Shown here piece after piece: positions 1-38,110 of a stretch of 64,000 bases of DNA. The notes under the pieces are model-generated. The model was given only the letters and a program-made list of their open reading frames with translations, did no database searches and was not told the origin of the DNA. Where the stretch lies: assembly GCA_030533445.1 (NCBI GenBank), contig CM060065.1, forward strand, positions 27,168,974 through 27,232,973, in the 5' to 3' direction. The number at the start of each line of letters is the position of its first letter. Positions within the stretch are counted from its first letter, which is position 1. This stretch comes from Cyprinodon diabolis (lineage: Eukaryota > Chordata > Actinopteri > Cyprinodontiformes > Cyprinodontidae). A program made the translations under genes and the position numbers.

Positions 1-1390
1 CTTCTTTCACATTCATTTTTTTTTTTTTTTTTAAGAAATGCTTTATTTAAAAAAAAAATCTTGACTTGCTTCTTTTCTTGACTACTTGACATCCTGGTCT
101 TTTCAAAGAGAAAAGGAAAGTTATATAAGGATACTTTCTTTTCTGCACACATTTTTCATTCCAATATTTCAGATGGGTGGATGCATGGACCTTAATGCCA
201 TCTATAGCTGACATGGTTACATACACATTTGAGCGATATCATTTAATCTTAATGTGTAAAATACAATATTATGGTAGCAATGTACCAATACCTGGACCAG
301 TAGAAAGCTTCAGTAGCTGATCTGTATCTATGTATTATCTGTGTAGTCCACAACAGACAAGAAGTGACTACATACAGTATTGGATTGTGCTCAAATACTA
401 TGCACTATTGTATATATCGATGTAAGCCAAGCATCTCTTAATTTCTGAGTCGCTCACATGTTGCATAAATGTAATGTACATGCAGATATACCTGTGCCTT
501 CTATATGTGGTTTTAGAATCCTGTAAACTTTGTCGTTTAAACTCTGATCGCATAAAAAGAATCTATGTAAATTAATTTTCGATCTCTGGGTGGTGGATTG
601 TCATTAAGCTTTTGCAAGCTGGCCTTAAAATTTTAGATCATTTTTACTGGATTTCTATCTTGAGATATCATTGTTTAATCTAAAACTCATTAGTTTCTGA
701 TTGCAGCTCTGTGCTCTGTTTTTTAGAGTGCATCTTCAACATTTTTTTTGTACATATTGTTTATTGTGATAGTAAGAACTAATTTGTAATACCTTTGTGT
801 GAGCCGCCTGTGCCTGAGCAGTAGTTTTAACATTTTCTGACTGGTGAAATGTGTTTACATTAACTGCCATGTTTACAGACCAGTGAGGTGGAAGATGATG
901 TGGCCTTCGACATTTTCTTGCTCCTGCTTTTTTAAAGTTAAGCACTTTGTTGATATTCAAGAGTCTTACATCTAAACAGAATCTTTGCCAAACTATTGCT
1001 TGCAGACTGTTTATATAACCCACAATCCTTTGCTTCATGTGCACATGTTTGAATGTTTACATGTGAACCTTGCTTAAAATAAGCACTTTCTCTTCTTTCA
1101 CATTCATTTTTAAGAGAAACACCAAGGCCTTCATTTTCTTCATATCGATTATAAATGTGTTATCTTATCTAAAAGGAGTTTGTGTGTATGTATCATCATC
1201 CACTAGCAACAACAACCCTTTCTGTTTATCAGGTTTTAATATTTTACCGAGGTGCATTACAGCAATACTGTATGCAGTTTAAAAGTGCCGAATCATTAAA
1301 TTTAACTGCCTATGCCACATCTATAAACTGAATAAGATTGCATAATAAACTCATAAAAACCTGGAATAAAGGTCTAGCAGTTCTCTGCTT
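1..1390 (+). other. Probable 3' UTR end of an upstream plus-strand gene (nedd4 by synteny)
   Basis: No convincing coding exon is present. The stretch is AT-rich and UTR-like. Two canonical AATAAA signals lie on the plus strand at 1344-1349 and 1365-1370, so a transcript from the left could end near 1385. In human, NEDD4 lies just upstream of PRTG in the same orientation, so a nedd4 3' UTR is the simplest guess. Alternatively it is plain intergenic DNA; TTTATT near 49-54 would also allow a minus-strand end. Nothing in the sequence proves either. Confidence 0.25.
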
Positions 1391-3006
<1,616 letters not shown>

Positions 3007-3713
3007 TGTTTTCTGCTGTTTTTTGGGGGGCTTCAAAAATATTTTGAGGGACTAAATCAACACTTTCATTTAGATTCTTCCTCTTAGTCATCCCAGCTGG
3101 ATGATGATGCTGAATAAAGCTGAACACATGGAGGGGGGATGAACCATCAGGGGCGCTTGTGGGGGTTTAAATTCAGTTCTCAATAAATGACAAGCAGTGG
3201 ATCAATACTGCTACTGACACAGCAGCTGTCATGCTCTCATCAATGCTTTCTAGTAATTGCAGGTCACACTTTCAGGGGAAAAACTTATTTTCATTAACAT
3301 TTTTTCTCACGGTCTGCAGAGACCATTTGGTGTGCAGTTTGACTCTGATTCCTGATAGATCCACTCTAATCAATACGACTCGGCTCTGTTGATGAGGGAA
3401 AGTGGAGGGTTCCTGATGGGTTAAAAGAGGGAAAAAGAGAAGGCATAGTTGTGTGGGTGCAATTGGGAACTTTTTTTCTTATCCAGTCAGTCAGGTAGAT
3501 CTTATGTATAAATAAGGCACATTTTATTTTAGATAAGATCTGAACTTGATAGCTCATTATAATTTGCCTTCCAGTTATGACAACGCAAGTACTTTACGTT
3601 TTTTTTGTCTCCCTGCAATAAAAAAGAAAAAATTTTTTAAATAAAAAAGATACACATCTGTCAAAAGAATACAGCTTTTACACTGAAATATTGATATTGT
3701 AATAATAATTGTA

Positions 3714-3885
3714 TTGTAAATAAATAAATAATACATATAAATTAATATTTTGCATTTAAGATAAGAAAAAAAACACATCCCAATCCCCTCAAACAGAACA
3801 GTTTTAGTTTCACATGGTTTAAATTCAGTAACTTCTTTAGGTAAGCTTTTACAATCTGATTATTAATCATTAGTTGAAAAAAAAA
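3714..3885 (+). repeat. Direct repeat copy A, flanking prtg exon 1
   Basis: About 170 bp that recur, at clearly recognisable similarity, at 5318-5497. Shared blocks include TTAATATTTTGCATTTAAGA, GGTTTAAATTCAGTAA and CTGATTATTAATCATT. Copy A is itself bracketed by a shorter direct repeat (TTTTACACTGAAATATT at 3677-3693 and 3900-3916), as if it sits inside a larger element. The family is not recognised; hAT-type miniature debris is likely. Confidence 0.7.
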
Positions 3886-4207
3886 AAAACAATACATCTT
3901 TTACACTGAAATATTAATATTGTAATAATAATGTAATGGATGGTTATAATGAGAATCATTGGCTTAGTAAAACACTCAGACTATCTAATTTTAATGAATG
4001 ATTTTACTGTGAAACTGGGCTGTGTGGGTCTGATTGGTGCTGCAGTGCAGGTGTCCTGCCATCGGGTGGCGCTGAAGCACAGCCTGCTCGATGACCCTGA
4101 GGGAGGGGGGAGGGAGGGGGACTGCTGCCTCTGTCCAGCCCAGAGGAGGGAAACTGACCCTCTGCATCTCTGTCCACTAGTCCAGCTCCTCAGTAGAAGT
4201 GCGGCTC

Positions 4208-4262
4208 ATGTAGAGGAATCAATCATGAGAGAGTAGCTAGCATGTCTTGGAAACTATTGTAA
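4208..4262 (+). promoter_or_regulatory. Cluster of upstream ORFs in the prtg leader
   Basis: Three AUGs precede the prtg start: ATG-TAG at 4208-4213 (a minimal start-stop element), ATG AGA GAG TAG at 4225-4236, and a six-codon ORF at 4242-4262. The TAA of the last touches the main ATG at 4263 and is in the same frame. If transcription starts upstream of 4208, these would restrain translation of the receptor and favour reinitiation or leaky scanning. The transcription start is not known from sequence. Confidence 0.55.
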
Positions 4263-30778
<26,516 letters not shown>

Positions 30779-33700
30779 AATCAGTGTGTAGCCGAGTCTG
30801 TGAGGCTGAATGTAGGTGTGAGTGTATTTGAGGTAGTGAGGGAGTGTATGTTGTGCAGGTGAAAAGTAGATTTACACATTCTTTGCCTTATCTGGATCAT
30901 TTGGTGATTATGAGCTCCCAACCTGTGAATACTTTACTTAGACAATGGTAACAAAATCCAGCCAGAGTCCCACTGGAGGCTCCACTGATGACACAGCAAT
31001 AATATATATATAATAAAGAGTTTATCTGGGAAGAACATCAACATGATACCTGAGATTATGTTACCCTTGCGCTTTGCTGATGATCAGAAACTGACCAGAA
31101 ACGCCTGCTGAAATAATCACAATGACTGAAAGTGTGCGCGAATGAGTTGTGTGAGCTTGCATTTATTTCTGTTTTGTTGCTTCTTTAGATTATCTACAGG
31201 AAGCCAACTAAAACAAAAGTGATTTTGTTTTTCTTTACTGTCTGTCTGTTTTTTTTTTTTTTTGTGTTGAGTATGTTTTGGAACAAAAATCTCACCCACC
31301 ATGAATGTTAAAAAGGTCGTCTTGAATGTCAAAAAAATTAGGCATTTGGGAGATTATTTATGAGAGTTTATCACTGGAGCAGAAGGGAAGTGTGAATCCT
31401 TTTTTGCTGATTTATCTACCTCGGCTTGTCTAAGGGCAAACCTTCAATATTTAATAACTCCTTTATTTTTCTTCTTTTTGTTTTTTGTGATGTGCTGCTT
31501 CAGCGTCACCGCTTGTACTTCCTGATGACTCTTTTGTCTGTTAGTAATCCCCTTTATGTTGTCAGTTTGTGTTGGATTCGGCGAATGATAAGGGCACTGC
31601 AGCTACCTCCTCTCGCTCCACCCGGTGTGTGGAAATGAAGTTTTTTTAAACTACACACCCTTTTTTTCTAGTTTCACCCCCTCAGATGTTGCTGAGGTAC
31701 TGAGCCAGTATTAATAATATATGTGTTCATTTTTGTCCCCGTTACTGATGATGGGTGTGAGAGAAATTATGAATGTCAGCGTGTGTTCTGCATGTCGGTA
31801 TGCAATCGGCCCCTTTTTTTTGTTCGTGTTTTATACTACCTCGTTTAAGAGTTGCTTTTATTGTCCTCTTCTTTTCTCAAACTCAGGGAACAAGGTTTAG
31901 TAAGTTTTAAAAAATCATGTAGTATTACATGGTGAACTGACAGGGTATCATAGTACTGAACTGTTTTATTGTTATGTTGCTTTTATAGAAAATGTATTGA
32001 ATGTACCTCTTAACGTTATGATCCTGCAGCTCAGACGTTAGATAGAGCCCCCCCCCCCCCCCCCCCCCCTGCAGTGTGTGTTTTTACAAGCTCCTGTGTT
32101 CATTTGATTTGTGTAAACATTCACACCAGAAGTGCTTGCAACAGCATATCCGAATAGAAAAGCTTTGACAATTGGCCTTAATTTGGGAGGGAGGAGCCCC
32201 ATGTGAGGATGCGACACATGAAGAATGATTGTAGTGGAAAGTGTTTAATCAGAGACTGAATTGAAGAATGAACACTGAAATGTTTTACCTCTAAAAAAAA
32301 GTCTATTTTTCTTAGAAGATGCTGTACTTTAGAGGAGTACCCTGCGTAGTAACTTTATAGTTTGTTTTCTCTGCTAGCCTAGGTGATGATAAGCACTTGT
32401 CCGCCACGTAGTTTATGCTGAGGGCAAATATGCAGCGGTGACTGTGAAGCTAATACCCAAAGAGTTGTTTGCTGATTTTTTTGTTCTATTTGAGGCATCT
32501 CAGCTGATCTTTGGAGAACGGAGAAGTAATCAAAACAGACCAAAGAGGAATGGTGGCTTCAGAGATCAGCTGAGGTGCTTCTCCTCAAACAAAGCCTTGC
32601 ACATTAGTGGCCTTGGCCTGCGACCAATAAGTCCTGAGGGTCGTGGGCTGAAACTCTGAGGAAGTGTCCAGCTTCAATGGAGTGATTTTTAATAATCAAA
32701 ATTATGCACACTGATTACATTTTCCTTCTGCTGAGTTCCTCATAAGCAGTTGCAAACAGATGTAGGGGATTTTAAAAGATTTTATTGATTAGTGTCTGTG
32801 TTGCAGCTGCGCAGTTGCATGGAAATGTGCCCCCTATAATTGTCCCTCACAGTAATTTAAAGAGAATACTTAATTCAATAGAATAAATGTTTAAATATGT
32901 GATTTTATTCAGATTTATTGTCTATATTTTGATATTGTATCTTTTTAAAGAGGTCACAAAAAATAAACGGAGTGTTTCTTGTGGCTGGTGATAATGTAGA
33001 CAGTGTGGGTGCACATGCTTTGTCGTGCTTCTGTGTTTTTAATCAGAGGACTCTGCAGAGGATTCAATCATATGAGAAGAAAAGAGACACAATCAGTTTT
33101 AATTTCTTTTCAAAGGCAAACAATATGAACCAAATATTTTATTTCCTAATCCTCACCGCTGCATATTGGCCCAAAGTTCAGATTATATCCCATCCTTGTG
33201 TCAAACGTTATCAGTGTTTTAATGCTCAGTTTTTGTCTTTATAATGCGTTTTTTTTCTGTGAAAGAGCATTCTGTAAACAGTCTTTATTTCTGATTTGAT
33301 TTTTTTGCGCTTTTTAAGTCAGTTGAAAATGTTGTTTCACACAAAAAAACTGTTTCAGTTTTAATTCCAATTTCTTTGTATTTCATGTATTTATGATGCT
33401 TAAAGGACCCAACTTTGGATCTGACAACCTTTGCCTTTTTTCTAATTCCACAGCTCTATAAAGCAAGTTATGCAGTCACAGAGAGATAACCTCCTTGTTT
33501 CAAACAAATATATAACTGTTATGTATCCACAGAGGTCATAGTTGGGTCCTTTAAAGCATATGTAGGTGAACAAGTGCTACCTCAGATGTTTGATCTGTCC
33601 TATTTTAGTTTTCAGTGCAGAACGTTTGCTGCTCTTCATCCCATTAAAGGTGTTATGTTGGAATGATGTTCCTGTCCGAGGATGTGAATTTAAATGGAAA

Positions 33701-33910
33701 AACTCAGAGTGACCCGCTCTCTTTTCCCTTTTTTCCGATCGTAGGAGCACTGTGGGTCATTTACAGTCTCACTCAGGGGGACCCACAGTCACTTCTCCTC
33801 AATCAGAATAATAAAATGGTCTCAAGCTTTGAAATTGAATGTATTGTTTTCTAATTAATATGCTATGTGATATTTACAGTTGTTTTCTTATGTTTGTCAT
33901 TAAAACTACT
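30779..33910 (+). other. Probable prtg 3' UTR
   Basis: Follows the prtg stop. It is AT-rich and without convincing ORFs. AATAAA at 31012-31017 would give a short UTR. Further signals near 32961-32966 and 33807-33812 would allow a long one, as in other vertebrate PRTG genes. It contains a run of 22 C at 32048-32069. The true end is undecided. Confidence 0.5.
32048..32069 (+). repeat. Homopolymer C22
   Basis: Twenty-two consecutive C inside the putative prtg 3' UTR. It may form i-motif or quadruplex structures on the two strands and is prone to length error in sequencing. Confidence 0.95.
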
Positions 33911-34076
33911 TGCAATTTGTTTCTTTTTGGGAAATTATTTAGAAATTATTTAGAGTTTAGACAATTGCCTTACCATTAAAAATTCTGATTCTCAGTTTAA
34001 ATAAAATTATGAAAATCCCTAAAGAGAGTTGTTTTTATTTACTTTTTTGGCATTTGATTAGTTATTTTATTCATCA

Positions 34077-34940
34077 GTGATCAGTGAGGATAAGAAGTAT
34101 TTCCCCCTTATGTGGTCAGATGAGACCAAAATAGAACTTTTTGGTTTTAATTCCACTAACCCTGTTTGGAGGAAGAAGAATGATGAGTACCATCCCAAGA
34201 ATACCATCCCTACTGTAAAGCATGGTAGAGGTAGCATCATGCTTTGGGGTGTGCGGTTGGGGGGGGGGGGGGACGGGGGGGTTCTGCACATGGGACAGGG
34301 CGACTGCACTGTATTAAGGGGAGGATGACCGGGGCCATGTATTGCGAGAATTTCGGGAACAACCTCCCTCCCTCAGTTGGAGCATTGAGGATGGGTCGAG
34401 GCTGGGTCTTCTAACGTCGCAATGACCCAAAGCACACAGCCAGGATAACCAAGGAGTGGCTCTGGAAGAAGCATATCAAAGTACTGGCGTGGCCTAGCCA
34501 GTATCCAGACCTAAACCCAATAGAAAATATTTGGAGGGAGGGAGGGAAACACCATGTTTCTTAGTGACAGCCCAAAAACCTGACTGATCTAGAGAAGACC
34601 TGTTTCGAGGAGTGGGCCAAAATCCCTCCTGCAATGTGTGCAAACCTGGTGATAAACTACAAGAAACATTTGACCTCACACAACATTTAAATGCACACAA
34701 AGGCTACTGTACCAAATATTCACATTTATTTTCTCAGGTGTTCAAATACATATTTGCAGTTATATGATAAAAATAAATAGTTAAAAAAAAACATACATTG
34801 TGATTCCTAGGTTGTTTTTTTTTTTTTTTTTGTAACAGTGGACATGCACCTACAATGTCAATTTCAGATCCCTCCATGATTTCTAAGTGGGAGAACTTGC
34901 AAAATAGCAGGGTGTTCAAATACTTATTTTTCTCACTGTA
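34077..34940 (+). mobile_element. Tc1/mariner element, 5'-truncated, transposase broken
   Basis: The plus strand encodes the second half of a Tc1-type transposase: [13 protein letters not shown], then [14 protein letters not shown]. After frame breaks come [10 protein letters not shown] (with the second catalytic Asp), [13 protein letters not shown] and WRE. A G homopolymer near 34260-34272 and several frame changes kill the gene. The right end GTTCAAATACTTATTTTTCT..CACTGTA (to 34940) is the usual Tc1-type inverted terminus, and a diverged internal relative lies at about 34738-34760. No left terminus or N-terminal DNA-binding domain is visible. It lies in the prtg-ccpg1 spacer. Confidence 0.88.
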
Positions 34941-35589
34941 ACTTTTATTTGTTTATACTATTTTAGTCAAAATTATGAATTGTCTTTAGCTGCTGAGTTT
35001 CTTTTTAGAAAGATATGTTCATTGATTCAGTAAAAAAAAAATTTGTACACAATACAAAAAGCTTAAACACATTTAACAGAGGTTGTTTCTGTTAAATTAT
35101 ATTTAGGGAAGGTCAGAGTACACAGACCCTGAAACAAACAGTAGAAACATTTCATAGGACCACATTGACGATATGACACTTTAATCCAATGCAAAGTATT
35201 CAGTTTAGAGCTGGTAGAACTAAATTTGCTTTTCCTTCTGAATACCTCAAACACACAGACATGGCTAAACTGCTGAAAACTGAATAAAAATGTCCAAATT
35301 GTACTCGATTAGCTATTTCCCACCCCTGGTGTAATGTGACGTTAGAGTTAGAATGTGTTTGGTGTGACTGCTGAGCAGATGTTTTGCATCTGGGCTTAGT
35401 GCTCTAGTAGCAATAGGCAGATCAACATGGCACCTTATAGGGAAATACCTCTTATGATGCCACTATTTATAATGCATATGTCATTTTTTTTTAAATAAAT
35501 GACTAATAATGAAAAGATTTAAACCAGTCTCTATTTCCTAACTCAATCCTGTTGGATCATTTATGCATAAGGACTTGACAATTGTTGCT

Positions 35590-35910
35590 CTACATAAAGA
35601 GGGCCTAGGCTATAGAAAGAGCCCCAACACCATGAAAACAAGTTGGGACACGATGACCATATAACAACACAGGGTCCACTCACAGCAGGCTTCGCCTTAG
35701 ATATTCAATCCAATTAGATTTATAGTGGTAACAGCCAGATTGGTCCAGTTTTTTATCTAAGGGAAACCAGCTGATTGAATTGACTCTTCAGCAATCCCCG
35801 AAACTTGCTTGTAGCAGCAGTGGAGAGAAAAACTCCCTTTTAACAGGAAGAAACCTCCAGCAGAACCAGGCACAGTGTGAGCGGCCATCTTTAGAGGTGG
35901 AATGGGGTTC
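35590..35910 (+). repeat. Teleost interspersed repeat, copy 1
   Basis: Shares with 48900-49170 the ordered blocks TTTTTTATCTAAG, CAGCTGATTG, AAAACTCCCTTTTAACAGGA (AAAAGCTCCCTTTTAACAAG in copy 2), AGAAAC, GCAGAAC and GCGG. Abundant in fish genomes from memory; the class (SINE-like or LINE-derived) is not settled here. Confidence 0.6.
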
Positions 35911-36444
35911 ACGGAGACGGATAAACAGATATTGACATAAATGAAATAGTATCTTTGGTATTCCGGTCTATTTAGAACACTTTGATGCTGAGAATCGACA
36001 TTCGCTTGGAGTAACCTAGGAAAAGAATTAGAGTAGTATTCCCCTGTGGCCCGGACACTGGTGGAGAAATAAGCCAGAGGGTGAGTGGGACTGAGAACAG
36101 TCTGAGATTTTAAAAAGGAGGTGGGGTTGAGGTGGGTGAAAGAAGAGAGAATGAAGGGGATTATGAAAGATGATTGGCTTCGGAGGAAGTGTGATCCAGA
36201 CGTTTATTGGCTGAAGCTGAACATCACAGGTGGTTCAGGTGACCTCATGTAGAGACATAACTAGTTCTTCCATCAAGAATAAGGGGCTTTTTGATGACTG
36301 TATGTTACATTGTTTTTATCAAATGAATAAAAACAGTGTCATTGGATTATCTGTTTGGCATAGCTGATGCTTTGTGCATGCTCTCCTCTCTTAATCAGGA
36401 CTGAGCAAGATGGAACAGGAACGTTTGGCTGCGCTTCTATTTTA

Positions 36445-36905
36445 ATTTTGTCGTTGTGTCATACTTTTCCTCTCAGTTATCATTCCATTTATCTGAATTA
36501 CAGTTCATTTCAAATTGACTCTTAGTTTTTTGTAATTCTTTTACTATACTTATTGTTTTTAAAAATATGATTGAAAAACCTAGCCCACAAGCACCCTCAT
36601 TTACATTTTCCCCTTAAAGTTATGATATATGTTTACATTATTTATTGACTGGATCTAAAAACATCAAAGATATTTTCAATTTAAACATAGATATTAAATA
36701 ATACAATACAACCTACAATAACTTAAATCTAAATGTACTAGGTAATCAAATCATTTCAGTTTAGTCTGTGAAATAAACTGCCTGTAGTGTTTTTAAATGT
36801 CCAGCAGTTGTCAGTATTCTGCGAGACAGTATCAACGCAGTATCAATACAGTTTGGAAATGTGTGGAAACGCTTCAAGATTCCTCATTAACCCATCACTA
36901 CTCCT
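36445..36905 (+). repeat. Inverted repeat pair, left arm
   Basis: The same sequence recurs in reverse complement at about 40690-41105. Shared blocks include GTGTGGAAACGCTTCA, GTATCAATACAGTTTG, CAGTTTAGTCTGT, CATTTTCCCCTTA, GATATTTTCAATTTAAAC (left arm form) and TTTATCTGAATT. Probably two insertions of one non-autonomous element of unknown class. Confidence 0.75.
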
Positions 36906-37439
36906 CAGTTACTGATCCTGCAAGAAGACGTTCTAGATTTTCTGGACCCGGTGCATGAAAACTGAACATTTTCTGATACCTATAGGAACTGTAATAAAAT
37001 GCAAAGAAAATTTTTTTTTATCATAGATTGCAGAGAAATAAGCTGTATTTCAGCACAAATTTTGAATCCAAAAGTTGACCTGAGTATAAAGATCTTGCGT
37101 TAAGGTAGCTTGTTTTAAACAAAACTGCTTTTTACCCAACCTAAACTCTTTGGGATTTGTGAAACACAATCATAGATAATACCTAATCATGATGTTTTTA
37201 AATCGAGATGTTACCAAGAATCAGTTTATTTGCTTTTTGCCGTTAAAAAAAATCTTATGTAATTAACCAGCTTTATTTTCACTGTAATAATAAATAAAAT
37301 TAAACTAAAAATAAACTTCTTCTATCGTAAATACACTATAATTAGATTCAGGCCGTTTCAGTCAGGCGTCCTTGTTTTGTTTTGTTTTTTTCTTAGCCGC
37401 AAGATTTGCTTGCTTTTGCGCCATATGGTTGAGCCTGTT

Positions 37440-37637
37440 TGACCACCGCGCTGCCTCGCGGGAAATGTAGTTTTTTTTATGTTTAAAGAACCTCGTTCAC
37501 CATGACAGTTATACGACTCAAAAACTACACTTCCCTTCCGGATTTCTGCTGCGAATGTTGTTAACGGATAACTTGTGGTTTTTGGCGATCTTGCAACTGT
37601 GGAGGAGCTTGCAAACAACACTGTGCGCAAAACACCG
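37440..37637 (+). promoter_or_regulatory. ccpg1 promoter and probable noncoding exon 1
   Basis: CpG-richer than its surroundings. GGGAAATGTAGT (37460-37471) and ACTACACTTCCC (37524-37535) are two oppositely oriented copies of the ACTACAnTTCCC element bound by ZNF143/THAP11 at housekeeping promoters. The second runs into an ETS word, TTCCGGA (37536-37542). A consensus-like donor (CACCG/GTAAAT) at 37637/37638 could end exon 1, splicing to the acceptor at 38087. The start site itself is not resolved. Confidence 0.6.
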
Positions 37638-38110
37638 GTAAATAGAGCAGATTTTATTTGTTTCACTGAATCCGTTGAAGCTAAAATCACCTTTAAAATG
37701 TAACGGGCGTTGTCTTCATTGCTATAATTGCATGTTGTGCTCGTGTTTTGGGAAGTGACGTTAATAATAAACATGTCTAGCGAGTTAATAAGGCGAAAAC
37801 GATACGCTGGATGTCGGTATTCAATGTTTAGAACCGCAATGAACGGTTGCCGTAGACTCTAGCTCCAGAAGCCGCTGATGTCGGATTTTTCTGGCTGTTT
37901 TTGTTTGTCAGGCCGCGCTGCTCGGTTCTATCTGGTTGTTGTAATATCGCGTCTTCGCCACTTGTGGTCGCTATTTCACTCTCCTGCTTGTATTTTATTT
38001 AAAAGTTAAACTAAAACTATACAACGTTTACATTCTATACCTATAGTAGTATGCATTTCAGAAACTTTAACCTTCTTTGTTCTTTAGAGCCTTGATTGTT
38101 GCTGATAGAC

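Larger units (their letters stand above)
34941..37380. other. prtg-ccpg1 spacer, repeat-rich
   Basis: Contains the interspersed repeat at 35590-35910 and the plus-oriented copy of the inverted pair (36445-36905). No gene seen. In human, PYGO1 and DNAAF4 fall in this interval; no exon resembling either was noticed. Confidence 0.6.

Noticed and set aside
1..1390. pygo1 3' UTR on the minus strand
   Set aside because: In human PYGO1 lies on the other side of PRTG; nedd4 fits the order better, though neither is proven.
34077..34328. Tc1 transposase as a functional gene
   Set aside because: Frame breaks, a G-run and the missing N-terminal half show it is dead.
37358..37774. 138-codon minus-strand ORF at the ccpg1 promoter
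   Set aside because: No family resemblance; it covers the promoter elements and first exon of ccpg1 and is probably chance in a GC-richer stretch.
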